Notes under the pieces: generated by a model
The model's database searches: none
Told to the model about the DNA's origin: nothing
Seen by the model: the letters and a program-made list of their open reading frames with translations, nothing else
Made by a program: the position numbers and the translations under genes
DNA from: Treponema sp.
GTDB lineage: Bacteria; Spirochaetota; Spirochaetia; Treponematales; Treponemataceae
DNA length: 64,000 nucleotides
Reading direction: 5' to 3'
Assembly (NCBI GenBank): GCA_017553635.1
Contig: JAFZKN010000007.1
Coordinates: 186,001-250,000 of the forward strand
Part shown: in pieces, positions 40,892 through 50,195 of the stretch
Numbering within the stretch: the stretch's first letter is position 1
Layout of the letters: every line of letters begins with the position of its first letter

Positions 40892-41841
40892 TGAAAAAGT
40901 CAGCTAAATTTATTTCGTTATTTTTAATGACAGCTTTTGTTATCTGCTCAGATTCGTTCTCCCTGTCATTCGGTGATGTCCTTCAAAAAGCAGTTCAGCA
41001 GGATAATCTTCAGAAAACATTATCAAACGTAGAAAAGGTAAAAGATACTGTTACTACAATCAACAGAGCAGCAGAACCTATAACACCTATAGATGCTTAC
41101 GAAATTGGACGGACAGTTTCTGCTTCTGTTCTGGAAATCTATCCTCTGTATAATTCTCCAAAAGCAACTGCATACTTGAACAAAATCTGCAAAGCCCTTG
41201 CATTAAACTCCGACGTACCTTCAATTTATAAAGATTATTGTGTCGGAATTCTTAACTCAGAAGAAATAAATGCCCTTTCTACAAGTGGCGGGCATATTTT
41301 TATTTCGCTCGGACTTTTAAAATGCTGTAATTCAGAAGATGCAGTTGCAGCAGTAATTGCACACGAGCTTGCACACATTCAGCTTGAACATTCTGTAAAC
41401 GCAATTAAAGCCAGCAGAAAAACAGAAGCGCTTACACAAACAACAAAGACAGCTGCAGATTTAACAAATGATTATGCAGACATTGCAAAAGAAGACAAAG
41501 AAATATTTACAAGCTTAACTTACCTCAATGAAGCAGCACTTGATAAACTTCTTGAAACAGGTTATCCGAAAGAACAGGAATACAAGGCAGATGAACTTGC
41601 TCTGACAATTATGGCAAGAACAGGTTATGACCCTAATGCAATGATTGATATGCTTAATGTTCTTAATGAATTGCATTCAAAAGAATCTGGCGATGACAAA
41701 GGTTGGAAAAAAACTCATCCAAAACCTACTGACAGAATCAAAAAGGTAAAAGCTTCTGTTTCAAAAAATAAGTTGAGTGGAACTGACAAATCTGCCAGAG
41801 AAGCAAGATTTAAAACCAACTTAAGCGGGATAGTAAAATGA
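40891..41841 (+). CDS. M48-family metalloprotease
   Basis: 316 aa with a signal peptide ending near DSFS. The peptidase M48 domain shows GHIFISLGLL, the zinc motif VIAHELAHIQLEHS (HExxH plus third ligand Glu in EYKADELALTIMARTGYDP), and the C-terminal KTHPKPTDRIKKVKAS typical of BepA/LoiP-like periplasmic proteases that act on misassembled envelope proteins. No C-terminal TPR region, so it is the short form. Coupled on both sides: TAATG with the SH3 gene and ATGA with the cyclase. Confidence 0.92.
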   Translation: MKKSAKFISLFLMTAFVICSDSFSLSFGDVLQKAVQQDNLQKTLSNVEKVKDTVTTINRAAEPITPIDAYEIGRTVSASVLEIYPLYNSPKATAYLNKICKALALNSDVPSIYKDYCVGILNSEEINALSTSGGHIFISLGLLKCCNSEDAVAAVIAHELAHIQLEHSVNAIKASRKTEALTQTTKTAADLTNDYADIAKEDKEIFTSLTYLNEAALDKLLETGYPKEQEYKADELALTIMARTGYDPNAMIDMLNVLNELHSKESGDDKGWKKTHPKPTDRIKKVKASVSKNKLSGTDKSAREARFKTNLSGIVK

Positions 41842-43979
41842 ATCAAAACCACAGACTTTGGATAAGGGCATTTATAATTGCGGCGGTAAGTCTAACAGTT
41901 ACTTTAATACTGAATTTTTTAAATTTCTTTGCACCATTTGAAAATAAAACTTACGACCTTCGTATGGCTAACGCTGCAAAATATAAACAAATCTGTGATC
42001 AGATATGTTTTATCTGCGTAGATCAGGAAAGCATTGACTGGGCACAGGAAACTTATTCATGGTCGTGGCCATGGCCTAGAGAAGCATATGCAAAAATAAT
42101 CGATTTTGTATCTGCAGGAAATCCTAAATCAATAGCGTTTGATATCGTATATTCAGAACCGTCTATTTATGGAGAAAAAGATGATCAGGCGCTTGCAGAT
42201 TCAGAAGAAAGAAGCAAAAAAGTAATCCAGACATTTTTCATTTCAGAAGAAGATTATGACAGGCCTCTTTTTCCTGTTTCCCCAATTAAAGAAAAAGCTG
42301 CTCTTCTTGGAAACATTACAAGCAAAAAAGATTCAGACGACACAATAAGAAGGGCAAGACTTTCATACGAATACAAGGGAACATCTTATCCATCTTTAGG
42401 AATTGCTCCTGTTTACCTTGAAGATTCAGAACCGGATTTTTCAACCACTCCTGTTTTAAACGATAATTCAGTTTTACTTCGTTTTGCAAAATCAATTGAT
42501 GATTACTTCCCTTACAGCGCAAAAGATATCCTTGAAAGTTATGAATGCTGGAAGAACGGCGAAGAAGGAGTTCTGGTTCCCGAAGATTTTGAAGACCTGT
42601 ATATCTATACTGCATATTATGCACCCGGACTTTTTGATATATGTTCAACACCGGTTTCTAAAGTTTATCCGGGTGTCGGAATTCACATAACGACGCTTGA
42701 CAATTACTTAACCGGTGACTTTATGAAAAAAATTCCTGATGCATTAAACATTATCTGGATTATCTTCCTCTGTTTTTTTGCAGCCATAATCATCGCAGCA
42801 AGCGAGAGCTTTTTTGCACAGCATTCAACTTTAATAATTCCTGTTGCAATTGTAATAGGCTTTGCAATTTCACTTTCTGTACCTGTAATTTTATTCAACA
42901 ATGGATACTGGCTCTATCTTATTGCACCGGCTTTTGCCTTTATTCTTTCTGCCGTTACAAGCATTATTTTCAGCCTTTCTGTTGAAGGAAAACAAAAAAG
43001 ATTTATCAAAGCTGCATTCAGTCAGTGTCTTTCAAAAGATGTTGTTAACCAGATTATAAATGATTCATCTTCTTTTACATTAGGCGGAAAGAAATTTCAG
43101 ATGTCAGCAATTTTTACAGACATTCAGAAATTTTCGTCATTCAGTGAACTTTTAAGCGCAGCAGAACTTGGCTGTCTTTTAAATTTTTATCTTACAAGAA
43201 TGTCAGACATCATCATCGATGAAAAAGGAACTGTAGATAAATACGAAGGTGATGCTATCGTTGCCTTAGTGGGGGCTCCTGTAAAAATGGAAGACCACGC
43301 AGCACACGCATGTGCAGCAGCAGTAAAGATGAAAAAAGCCGAAGTCCAGATGAATAAAGAAATCATTGAATATGCTTCAAATCCAAAACCATCATGGATG
43401 GAAGATGACCTTTATAATGCATTTAAGACAATGGTTGCAAACGGCAAGACAATTTTTACAAGAATCGGCATTAACTCTGGAGAAATGATTGCAGGATACT
43501 TTGGTTCAGAAAGAAAAAAGAATTATACAATGATGGGAAACAACGTAAACCTTGCATCGCGTCTTGAAGGTGTTAATAAGCAGTATCACACAAACGGAAT
43601 TTTAATAAGCGAAGCAACAAGAAATCTTTTAGGAGATCAATTTATCGTTCGCTCGCTTGATAAAGTGCGCGTAGTAAACATCAACACACCGATTCAGCTT
43701 TATGAAGTTCTTGATGAAAAAGTAAATGCATCAGAAGACTTAATAAACTATATTGCAGACTGGGAAAATGCAATGAAACTTTTTACATCGCGTAATTACC
43801 AGGGTTCAAAAACTGTCCTCAAGGGGCTCTTAAATAAAAATCCGGATGACGGTGTTGCAAAATATTACGACCATCTTCTTGATGACTACTTCCTTAAAGG
43901 AGCATACCCGGAAGAAAAAGACAACGAAGGAGTTGCCTTTAATACAGAAGACGGTGTATTTAGATTACTTCAGAAATAA
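41838..43979 (+). CDS. CHASE2-domain adenylate/guanylate cyclase
   Basis: 713 aa. One N-terminal membrane helix, a periplasmic CHASE2 sensor (about 35-300; FENKTYDLRM, IDWAQETYSWSWPWPREAYAKIIDF, KSIAFDIVYSEP), two or three helices (about 305-385), then a class III cyclase domain with metal-binding Asp in FTDIQKFSSFSE and in VDKYEGDAIVALVGAP. Unlike the first cyclase, the Lys of DKYEGD is kept, so adenylate cyclase activity is likely. NYTMMGNNVNLASRLEGVNKQYH carries the catalytic Asn and Arg. The C-terminus has a TPR-like tail. Coupled to the M48 protease, implying that an envelope signal feeds cyclic nucleotide output. Confidence 0.92.
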   Translation: MNQNHRLWIRAFIIAAVSLTVTLILNFLNFFAPFENKTYDLRMANAAKYKQICDQICFICVDQESIDWAQETYSWSWPWPREAYAKIIDFVSAGNPKSIAFDIVYSEPSIYGEKDDQALADSEERSKKVIQTFFISEEDYDRPLFPVSPIKEKAALLGNITSKKDSDDTIRRARLSYEYKGTSYPSLGIAPVYLEDSEPDFSTTPVLNDNSVLLRFAKSIDDYFPYSAKDILESYECWKNGEEGVLVPEDFEDLYIYTAYYAPGLFDICSTPVSKVYPGVGIHITTLDNYLTGDFMKKIPDALNIIWIIFLCFFAAIIIAASESFFAQHSTLIIPVAIVIGFAISLSVPVILFNNGYWLYLIAPAFAFILSAVTSIIFSLSVEGKQKRFIKAAFSQCLSKDVVNQIINDSSSFTLGGKKFQMSAIFTDIQKFSSFSELLSAAELGCLLNFYLTRMSDIIIDEKGTVDKYEGDAIVALVGAPVKMEDHAAHACAAAVKMKKAEVQMNKEIIEYASNPKPSWMEDDLYNAFKTMVANGKTIFTRIGINSGEMIAGYFGSERKKNYTMMGNNVNLASRLEGVNKQYHTNGILISEATRNLLGDQFIVRSLDKVRVVNINTPIQLYEVLDEKVNASEDLINYIADWENAMKLFTSRNYQGSKTVLKGLLNKNPDDGVAKYYDHLLDDYFLKGAYPEEKDNEGVAFNTEDGVFRLLQK

Positions 43980-44044
43980 AAAAACGCGCGGCAGTTAAAT
44001 ACGGTTCAAAGACCAGCCCTTAACATGCTCGCGCCCCATCTATT

Positions 44045-44752
44045 TTAAACCAATCTCTTCGTAAGATTATAAAACGTTTTATTTGTCCCTTTTCTATAGC
44101 TGACAAAATTGTTTCGTGCTTCTTTCATTTCTGAAAGAATCGTCTTTACCTGTTCAGTCTTTCCTTCTTTCGCATAACAGCGTGCAAGGTTGTAACCGAT
44201 TTCAAAATCAACATCAGAAAAGAATTTATCACTCAACTTCTGATAATCCTGATTGATAAGCATTTCCATAAGCTGCTGATGTCTCGTAGTTAATTCAACA
44301 TGCTTTTTATAAGATTTTAAGATTTTCTTTGCTTCAGCAAATTCACCAAGCTCATAAAGAGAAATCATAAGTTTATATTCAATCTCCGAATCGTTTTTAT
44401 AAACGCCTGTCATTATTTTTTTATAAAGTTCAACTGCTTCTGAAAAACGTCCCGACTGCGCATAAGCATCGGCAAGATTTAAAATATTCGCAGGAGTATC
44501 AGAAATCCTTACTGCTTTTTCAAGTTCTTTGATTTTTCTATTAGGAATTATAATATCTGCAACCGTTCCCTGGGCTTTATAAAGCACCCTACTATGCATG
44601 ATATCCGGAATAATACAGAGGATAATATAAGCAAGAGCTGACACATATGGTAAAAATATAAGAAGATAAATCCACGTAAAGTCTCTTCGTGTTTTAATAA
44701 TATGAATAAGAAGTAAAAGTTGAAGAAGGTAAAAAAATATAAAAAATTTCAT
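44045..44752 (-). CDS. Membrane TPR protein
   Basis: 235 aa. Two hydrophobic helices at the N-terminus (about 1-20 and 28-50, with WIYLLIFLPYVSALAYIIL resembling the PLDc_N type) followed by TPR-like repeats (ANILNLADAYAQSGRFSEAVELYKK, KLMISLYELGEFAEAKKIL). Probably a membrane-bound interaction protein with no catalytic motif. It has no Shine-Dalgarno; its promoter begins in the gap after mnmE. Confidence 0.72.
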   Translation of the reverse strand: MKFFIFFYLLQLLLLIHIIKTRRDFTWIYLLIFLPYVSALAYIILCIIPDIMHSRVLYKAQGTVADIIIPNRKIKELEKAVRISDTPANILNLADAYAQSGRFSEAVELYKKIMTGVYKNDSEIEYKLMISLYELGEFAEAKKILKSYKKHVELTTRHQQLMEMLINQDYQKLSDKFFSDVDFEIGYNLARCYAKEGKTEQVKTILSEMKEARNNFVSYRKGTNKTFYNLTKRLV

Positions 44753-44758
44753 AAAACT

Positions 44759-44788
44759 ATTTTACAGTATAAACTTATTTTCTGTCTA
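44759..44788 (-). promoter_or_regulatory. Promoter of the TPR gene
   Basis: On the minus strand TAGACA (44783-44788), 18 bp, TAAAAT (44759-44764), 6 nt to the ATG at 44752. Well formed and begins immediately after the mnmE stop. Confidence 0.6.
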
Positions 44789-46189
44789 TTATTTTCCTAC
44801 ACAGAAATTGGAAAAAATACTTTCAAGAACATCATCAGGAGTTACTTCTCCAGTTACTTCGCCTAAAAAATCCAGACTGTCTTCCAGATCCTGAACAACA
44901 GCATCAAGAGTATAGTTATCATCCGCAGCAACAAGTGCATGTTCAACACATTCAAGCGCCTGTTCAACTGCATTTTTCTGTCTTTCACTTCCAAGACCTG
45001 CCTGTTCACGGCCAGAAGCCCCTGTCTTTTCTATAAGAATCTTTATTTCTTTTATAAGGGTATCAATCCCATCAGATTTTTTTGCAGAAAGATAAATCTG
45101 ATTTCTCAAAGACGGAATCATTTTTTTCTCTTCATCCGTAAGCTCCGGATATACTGAATTTTTCTCAAGAACATCAATTTTATTCCAGACAAAAAGAACA
45201 GGTTTTGAAAAACCTTTTAAAAATGACAGATCTGCTGAATCAATTTTATTTCCAGCATCCTGAAGATAAAGAATCACATCAGCATCTTCCGAAAGATCAT
45301 GAGTTCTTTCTACACCTGACTGTTCAACAACATCATCAGTTTTTCTTAAACCTGCAGTATCAAAAAGTCTCGCAGGTATTCCATCAATGGATATCCAGCT
45401 TTCAATCCAGTCTCGGGTTGTTCCTTCTATGTCACTTACGATTGCACGGTCTTCTTTTAATATTGAATTAAACAGACTTGATTTACCTGCATTTGTTTTT
45501 CCGCATAATACAAGTCGTACTCCATCCTGATACAGCTTTTCACTTTTCCATGAATCACGAAGCGATTTTAATCTCTCAACTGCTTTTACAATTCCATCTC
45601 TGTTAAAAGCGTCTGCAATTGTCTCTTCATCTTCGGGATATTCAATTTCAACTTCAATAGATGCAAGTGTATCGACAACAAGTTTTTTAATTGCGGCAAT
45701 TTCTTCATAAAGAGAACCTGCCAGCCTTCCTGCTGCCCTTCCACGCGAAAGATCAGTACGACTTTCAATAATTTCCCTTACTGCTTCTGCCTTCGTTAAA
45801 TCTGCTTTTCCATTTATATAAGCACGGAATGTATATTCACCGCGCTGCGCCTGTCTGAATCCGTTTTTTAACAGAAGATTAAATATTGCTTTTACTACAG
45901 CTACACCACCATGACAGTTTATTTCTGCCATATCTTCACCTGTAAAACTTTTTGGCGCACGGAATACGCTTACTAAAACTTCATCAATTTTTTTATCACC
46001 ATCTTTAATCCATCCATAGACAATTGTATTACCTTTAGCCTCTGTTAAAGCCTTTGGACGAGAAAAAACTTTTGAAAGAAGTTCTATAGAATTTTTACCC
46101 GACATCCTTATTATGCCGAGTGCACTCGGAGATAATGCTGTTGCAATGGCAGCTATAGGCTCTTCTGGTGTGTAACCGGTATTATCCAT
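44789..46189 (-). CDS. mnmE: tRNA modification GTPase MnmE
   Basis: 466 aa. With MnmG it adds the carboxymethylaminomethyl group at the wobble uridine of some tRNAs. N-terminal tetrahydrofolate-binding domain (YTPEEPIAAIATALSPSALGIIRMSG, FTGEDMAEINCHGG), central G domain with P-loop GKTNAGKSSLFN, switch DIEGTTRDWIES, DTAGLR and NKID, and the diagnostic C-terminal FCVGK (family FCIGK). Start taken at ATG 46189; the TTG at 46195 is two codons earlier. No Shine-Dalgarno; its promoter overlaps the end of the upstream gene. Confidence 0.95.
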   Translation of the reverse strand: MDNTGYTPEEPIAAIATALSPSALGIIRMSGKNSIELLSKVFSRPKALTEAKGNTIVYGWIKDGDKKIDEVLVSVFRAPKSFTGEDMAEINCHGGVAVVKAIFNLLLKNGFRQAQRGEYTFRAYINGKADLTKAEAVREIIESRTDLSRGRAAGRLAGSLYEEIAAIKKLVVDTLASIEVEIEYPEDEETIADAFNRDGIVKAVERLKSLRDSWKSEKLYQDGVRLVLCGKTNAGKSSLFNSILKEDRAIVSDIEGTTRDWIESWISIDGIPARLFDTAGLRKTDDVVEQSGVERTHDLSEDADVILYLQDAGNKIDSADLSFLKGFSKPVLFVWNKIDVLEKNSVYPELTDEEKKMIPSLRNQIYLSAKKSDGIDTLIKEIKILIEKTGASGREQAGLGSERQKNAVEQALECVEHALVAADDNYTLDAVVQDLEDSLDFLGEVTGEVTPDDVLESIFSNFCVGK

Positions 46190-46196
46190 AAGCAAT

Positions 46197-46225
46197 ATTT
46201 TAAGGATATTAGATTATTTTTTCAA
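46197..46225 (-). promoter_or_regulatory. Promoter of mnmE
   Basis: Minus strand TTGAAA (46220-46225), 17 bp, TAAAAT (46197-46202), 7 nt, ATG 46189. The -35 lies inside the last codons of the HD-GYP-like gene. Confidence 0.6.
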
Positions 46226-47741
46226 GCAATGCAAGAATCTTAGAATCATAGATTCCACTCTTTTTACTCAGCTCTCTTAAAGCAGAATCTGCATCCATAA
46301 TTTTTTTGTATGAACGTGAATTAACAAGAGAAATATAACTTTCTGCCACACGAATAAATCGTGCAACAAGAGGAATTTTTGTTCCAGGAATCCCGGCAAG
46401 ATAACCTTTCCCATCAACATTTTCATGATGGAATTCAGCAGCATCAAGGAAGATTCTTCTTACACCTTCAGGAATGAATGAAAAATATTCTCCGGCTTTC
46501 TGAACATGACTTCTTACTTCATATCTTTCTTTAATGGTAAGATGTTCGCCCTGCAAAATAGATCTTTGAACAGAAAGGAATCCGGCATCATAAACCATTC
46601 CGGCACAATAATAAATCAAAGAAAGCTCATCATCTACACCAGCTGCTTTACACAGCTTAAATACAAGTTCGCTGACTTTTTTCGAATTTCTTTTTCTTCC
46701 TGTAGCGCGATCAATTCTGTCACCAAGTTCTATACACTGATGCTGTAGTTCAAGAAATTTCTTCTTTGCGTCTTCCGATTCAAAATATTCAACAGCAATC
46801 TTTTCAGATTCAAAATCTGAAAGCCCTGATCTTTTCCCAGAGCGTCCTTTAACTCTTGAATTATCCTTTGTAAGTTCTGTCATTGTAAGCGGAGAATAAG
46901 GACTTTCCATATCACCGACATCAGTTTTTAAAATTGCAACAACTTTCATTGTTGTTTCAAACTGTTCCTGAGCAAGAATTTTCTTCTTATAATTTCTATG
47001 AATGAATACAATAAGACATATTAATGCAAGAAAAATCATTGCATACAAAGTCATCATCATATACTTAATTGTTCTCGAACGCTGATAATCACTTTCAATT
47101 TTCATTGCAATTTTTATATCATCAACTTTTTTATTTGAATTTAAAACATCGTCCAGATCTTTTTTATTCTGTTCAAGCTTAAAAATCTTTTTTCTGATCT
47201 TTTCCACACCACGATTATTGCTCTTTTCAATCTGAATAATTTTCTGTGATTCCATAATAATCTTTTCGTTATGAAAAAGCTCATCTACAAAATTTACAAT
47301 TCTAGGGCTTGATACTTCAGGATGGAGAGTAAGATAAAGAACTATTTTATTATAATCCTTTAATTTTACTGCCTTCGAATTTTTATAAACTGAATTAATC
47401 CATGCATAATAAGAAGCCTCACCCATAAGCTTAATATTATCAGGAATATCATTTGTCTTCTGATGCTGTTCAATTGAAATATTAATTTCTTCAACAGCTT
47501 TTAAGTAATTTCCTTTGTTATAGTAGTTATTTGTTTTTAAAAGAATAATTTCATCTTCTTTTTTTACTACTTCTAAATCAATTTCTTCCCTCGATGAATT
47601 TGTAGCTGAATAAACCTTTACCGGATTCAAGAGGATTGCAATTCCAAGAATAAAAAATAATGTAATTCCAAAACTTGAAATAATTTTTTTTGATCTTGAT
47701 GTCATTTCTTTTTTTAGTTCAATCTTAATTTTGTCTTTCAT
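46209..47741 (-). CDS. Degenerate HD-GYP-domain membrane protein
   Basis: 510 aa with two membrane segments (about 18-40 and 230-250) around a helical region, and a C-terminal HD-GYP-like domain (about 330-510). The hallmark residues are changed: LLHDIGK-type motif is YYCAGMVYDAGF (His replaced by Tyr), while VRSHVQKAGEYF, AAEFHHENVDGKGYLAG (GKGY in place of GYP context) and IPLVARFIRVAESY follow the family. The missing metal-ligand His makes cyclic-di-GMP phosphodiesterase activity doubtful; it may bind a signal without cutting it. AGGA precedes the ATG. Confidence 0.8.
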   Translation of the reverse strand: MKDKIKIELKKEMTSRSKKIISSFGITLFFILGIAILLNPVKVYSATNSSREEIDLEVVKKEDEIILLKTNNYYNKGNYLKAVEEINISIEQHQKTNDIPDNIKLMGEASYYAWINSVYKNSKAVKLKDYNKIVLYLTLHPEVSSPRIVNFVDELFHNEKIIMESQKIIQIEKSNNRGVEKIRKKIFKLEQNKKDLDDVLNSNKKVDDIKIAMKIESDYQRSRTIKYMMMTLYAMIFLALICLIVFIHRNYKKKILAQEQFETTMKVVAILKTDVGDMESPYSPLTMTELTKDNSRVKGRSGKRSGLSDFESEKIAVEYFESEDAKKKFLELQHQCIELGDRIDRATGRKRNSKKVSELVFKLCKAAGVDDELSLIYYCAGMVYDAGFLSVQRSILQGEHLTIKERYEVRSHVQKAGEYFSFIPEGVRRIFLDAAEFHHENVDGKGYLAGIPGTKIPLVARFIRVAESYISLVNSRSYKKIMDADSALRELSKKSGIYDSKILALLEKII

Positions 47742-47764
47742 AGTTTATTCCTGCTGTAATAGAA

Positions 47765-50125
47765 TTACAAATTATCCTGATTCAAAACATTTTCCCAGAT
47801 TTCTATTGCTTCCTGGTCGGATCTCCCGCCTGTTACAATTGCTTCATCGATAGGATTTTCTTCTTTTTTACCTATTGCCGGCTTCCTGTATTTTGGATCT
47901 GCTTCGTATGCTTTTCCTTTGTAGAGAGAGTCTGCAGGGTCAGGTGAAAGTTTTGAATAATTTCCACCATTATTCCAGTGCATATATCCTCTATTAACAG
48001 AATCACGTACACCATACATTTCTTTTCTTACATATTCTGCATCATAATATTTTTGATCATACGGAACATTTAAAAAGAATGTCTGAACCCATGGCCGTAC
48101 TACAATTTTATTTCTGGCAATAATCGTATTTCGATAGGTACCATAAAAATAAATTCGGTACGGACGTTCTTCGTACGGTTCATAATTTAAAAACTGATTT
48201 TCAAAATGAGACGGATAGAACATCGGACAAATTACATCAACATATTCAGCAAGCATTTCTACATCCTGTCCTGTTCTTGCTCCGGTTCTATACCAGCCAT
48301 TCGCTCCGTAAATATCAATTCCTATCGGAGCATCTATATTTTTACGTGCATATGCTAAAAAACTTATCAATGCACTTTCTCTATCCATACCATTACTCTG
48401 ATATCTGAAAGTTGCATTGTTAATATTAATTCCATCCGTCGGAAATCTTATGTAATCAAACTGAATTTCATCAAAGCCTCTGGCAATAAGTTCCTTTGCT
48501 ATTGCAACATCATATTCCCATACCTCAGGACAGAACGGATCTACCCAATATTCATCATAATACTGAGGAACTCTTTTCCCTTCTGCATCAGTTTCATATC
48601 CCCTTATTCCAAGCCACTGCTTCTGTGAAGCTTTGTTCCATACGGCATATTTTCCATTGTCATACAGAGAAAGATTTCTGTCTTTAAAGACTACAATACG
48701 AGCAATCATGTAGATATTGTCTTTCTTAAATTCAGAAACAAACTTTTCCAGATTTACTGCGTATTGGCTTACTTTTCCTTTTTTAAGGATTTCCGGATCA
48801 TTTGAATTATATCTTAAAAGCCCGTAATCATCTTTCATATCAATTACAAGACTGTTTAAATCATTATCAAGAATTATTTTCTTAAATTTTTCAATTCCAT
48901 TCGGAAGATATGCCTGATAACACGGAATGTAAAGACTCTTCTGATCACAAATCTGGTTTGCATATGGAGATGAAACCTGTTCAGAATTGATAAGCCAGAG
49001 TTCATTTAATACTACACTTGATTTATAACCAGTTTCAGACTGCGGAATCCATGCAGCAAAAACAGGAGACGGGCTTAAGTTTACGATATTTTTCCAGTCT
49101 TTAAATTTTGCAACAGTTTTATCCGTTTTTGAATTTTCTTTTTTAGGATTAATTTCAAAAGCATTAATTGTTTTCGGGCTCATATAGATGATTGAAGAAT
49201 CCGCAATATAAAGTCCATCAATTGTATCAGCCGGCTCTGTTCCTTTATAAATACAGATTGATTTCTTTTTATCAAAATCAAGCCTGTAAATTCGAGGCAT
49301 AAATGTCTGTGATAAAAATACTTCAGTATAAACATCACCCGTTTCTGTTTTGCAGAGAACAGGAAGAATATCACTTACTTCATCAGAACCAACATTAGGA
49401 TCTGCACCTGCAAGACCTGCTGTAATCGTGTTTAAAGTTTTACTTCCGACTTTTGAATAAAATAATCCGAGCGTTGCATGAGAACAGAATATATAATCTT
49501 CCTTTACATATTCTTCATTTCGTTTAACGCGGAGGGTTGCAACCGCAACGGCTTTAATTCCACTTGAACCGACACGTGGTGCATCATAATATTTCCATGT
49601 AAGCCCAGAATCTTCGGAAAAATAAATTTTATCCTTTGTCGCACAAACCATCTGATTTGGTTTTTCAGGATTGTATGAAATATCTTTTATGTCTGCAACC
49701 TGTTTTACAAAACTGATTTCCTTATTTTCATATTTTTTAATTGTAAGAACAGGAAGTCCTTCGTTTCTTTTTTCAAATGTATTTAAATCACGCGAAAATA
49801 AAATTCCTTCTGAAGTCACGAAAAAGAACTCATCACTTCCCTTTCCGGAATTGTCTATATTTTCAATTTTTAAAATCTGTTTTGCCTTACCTTCAGTCCA
49901 TAAAGGTAAAATCGTACGTGTATTTATTACGCGGTAAATTCCACTTTCTGTAGCTAAAAGAGGTTTATTTAAATCATTTCCAATTGTATTGCGTGACGAA
50001 CTGGAACTTTTTTCGGGAACAACTTTCGGTAATGCATATAGAGGCTTTAACTCTTTTTGACCTTCCCTGGCAAAAGCCAGTGAGGGTATAAAAAAAGATG
50101 CCATAAGTACGAGTAAAATTTTCAT
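47765..50125 (-). CDS. DUF4015-type putative glycoside hydrolase, exported
   Basis: About 786 aa with signal peptide MKILLVLMASFFIPSLAFA. Residues about 60-390 read as a beta-propeller with BNR-like blades (IYFSEDSGLTWKYYDAP, DKIYFSEDSG). From about 420 the C-terminal part is the DUF4015 putative glycoside hydrolase: SLVIDMKDDYGLLRY, IARIVVFKD, WVDPFCPEVWEYDVAIAKELIARGFDEIQFDYIRFPTDG, IGIDIYGANGW and CPMFYPSHF. Candidate catalytic acids are Asp in FDEIQFDYIRFP. Substrate unknown. Start at ATG 50125 gives a complete signal peptide; the earlier TTG adds nine residues. Confidence 0.85.
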   Translation of the reverse strand: MKILLVLMASFFIPSLAFAREGQKELKPLYALPKVVPEKSSSSSRNTIGNDLNKPLLATESGIYRVINTRTILPLWTEGKAKQILKIENIDNSGKGSDEFFFVTSEGILFSRDLNTFEKRNEGLPVLTIKKYENKEISFVKQVADIKDISYNPEKPNQMVCATKDKIYFSEDSGLTWKYYDAPRVGSSGIKAVAVATLRVKRNEEYVKEDYIFCSHATLGLFYSKVGSKTLNTITAGLAGADPNVGSDEVSDILPVLCKTETGDVYTEVFLSQTFMPRIYRLDFDKKKSICIYKGTEPADTIDGLYIADSSIIYMSPKTINAFEINPKKENSKTDKTVAKFKDWKNIVNLSPSPVFAAWIPQSETGYKSSVVLNELWLINSEQVSSPYANQICDQKSLYIPCYQAYLPNGIEKFKKIILDNDLNSLVIDMKDDYGLLRYNSNDPEILKKGKVSQYAVNLEKFVSEFKKDNIYMIARIVVFKDRNLSLYDNGKYAVWNKASQKQWLGIRGYETDAEGKRVPQYYDEYWVDPFCPEVWEYDVAIAKELIARGFDEIQFDYIRFPTDGININNATFRYQSNGMDRESALISFLAYARKNIDAPIGIDIYGANGWYRTGARTGQDVEMLAEYVDVICPMFYPSHFENQFLNYEPYEERPYRIYFYGTYRNTIIARNKIVVRPWVQTFFLNVPYDQKYYDAEYVRKEMYGVRDSVNRGYMHWNNGGNYSKLSPDPADSLYKGKAYEADPKYRKPAIGKKEENPIDEAIVTGGRSDQEAIEIWENVLNQDNL

Positions 50126-50195
50126 ACTTTTAATATCGGCATCTTTTATCAATAAATTTAGCCTTTTAAGAGGCCTGGTTTATCGGGGAAATCCC

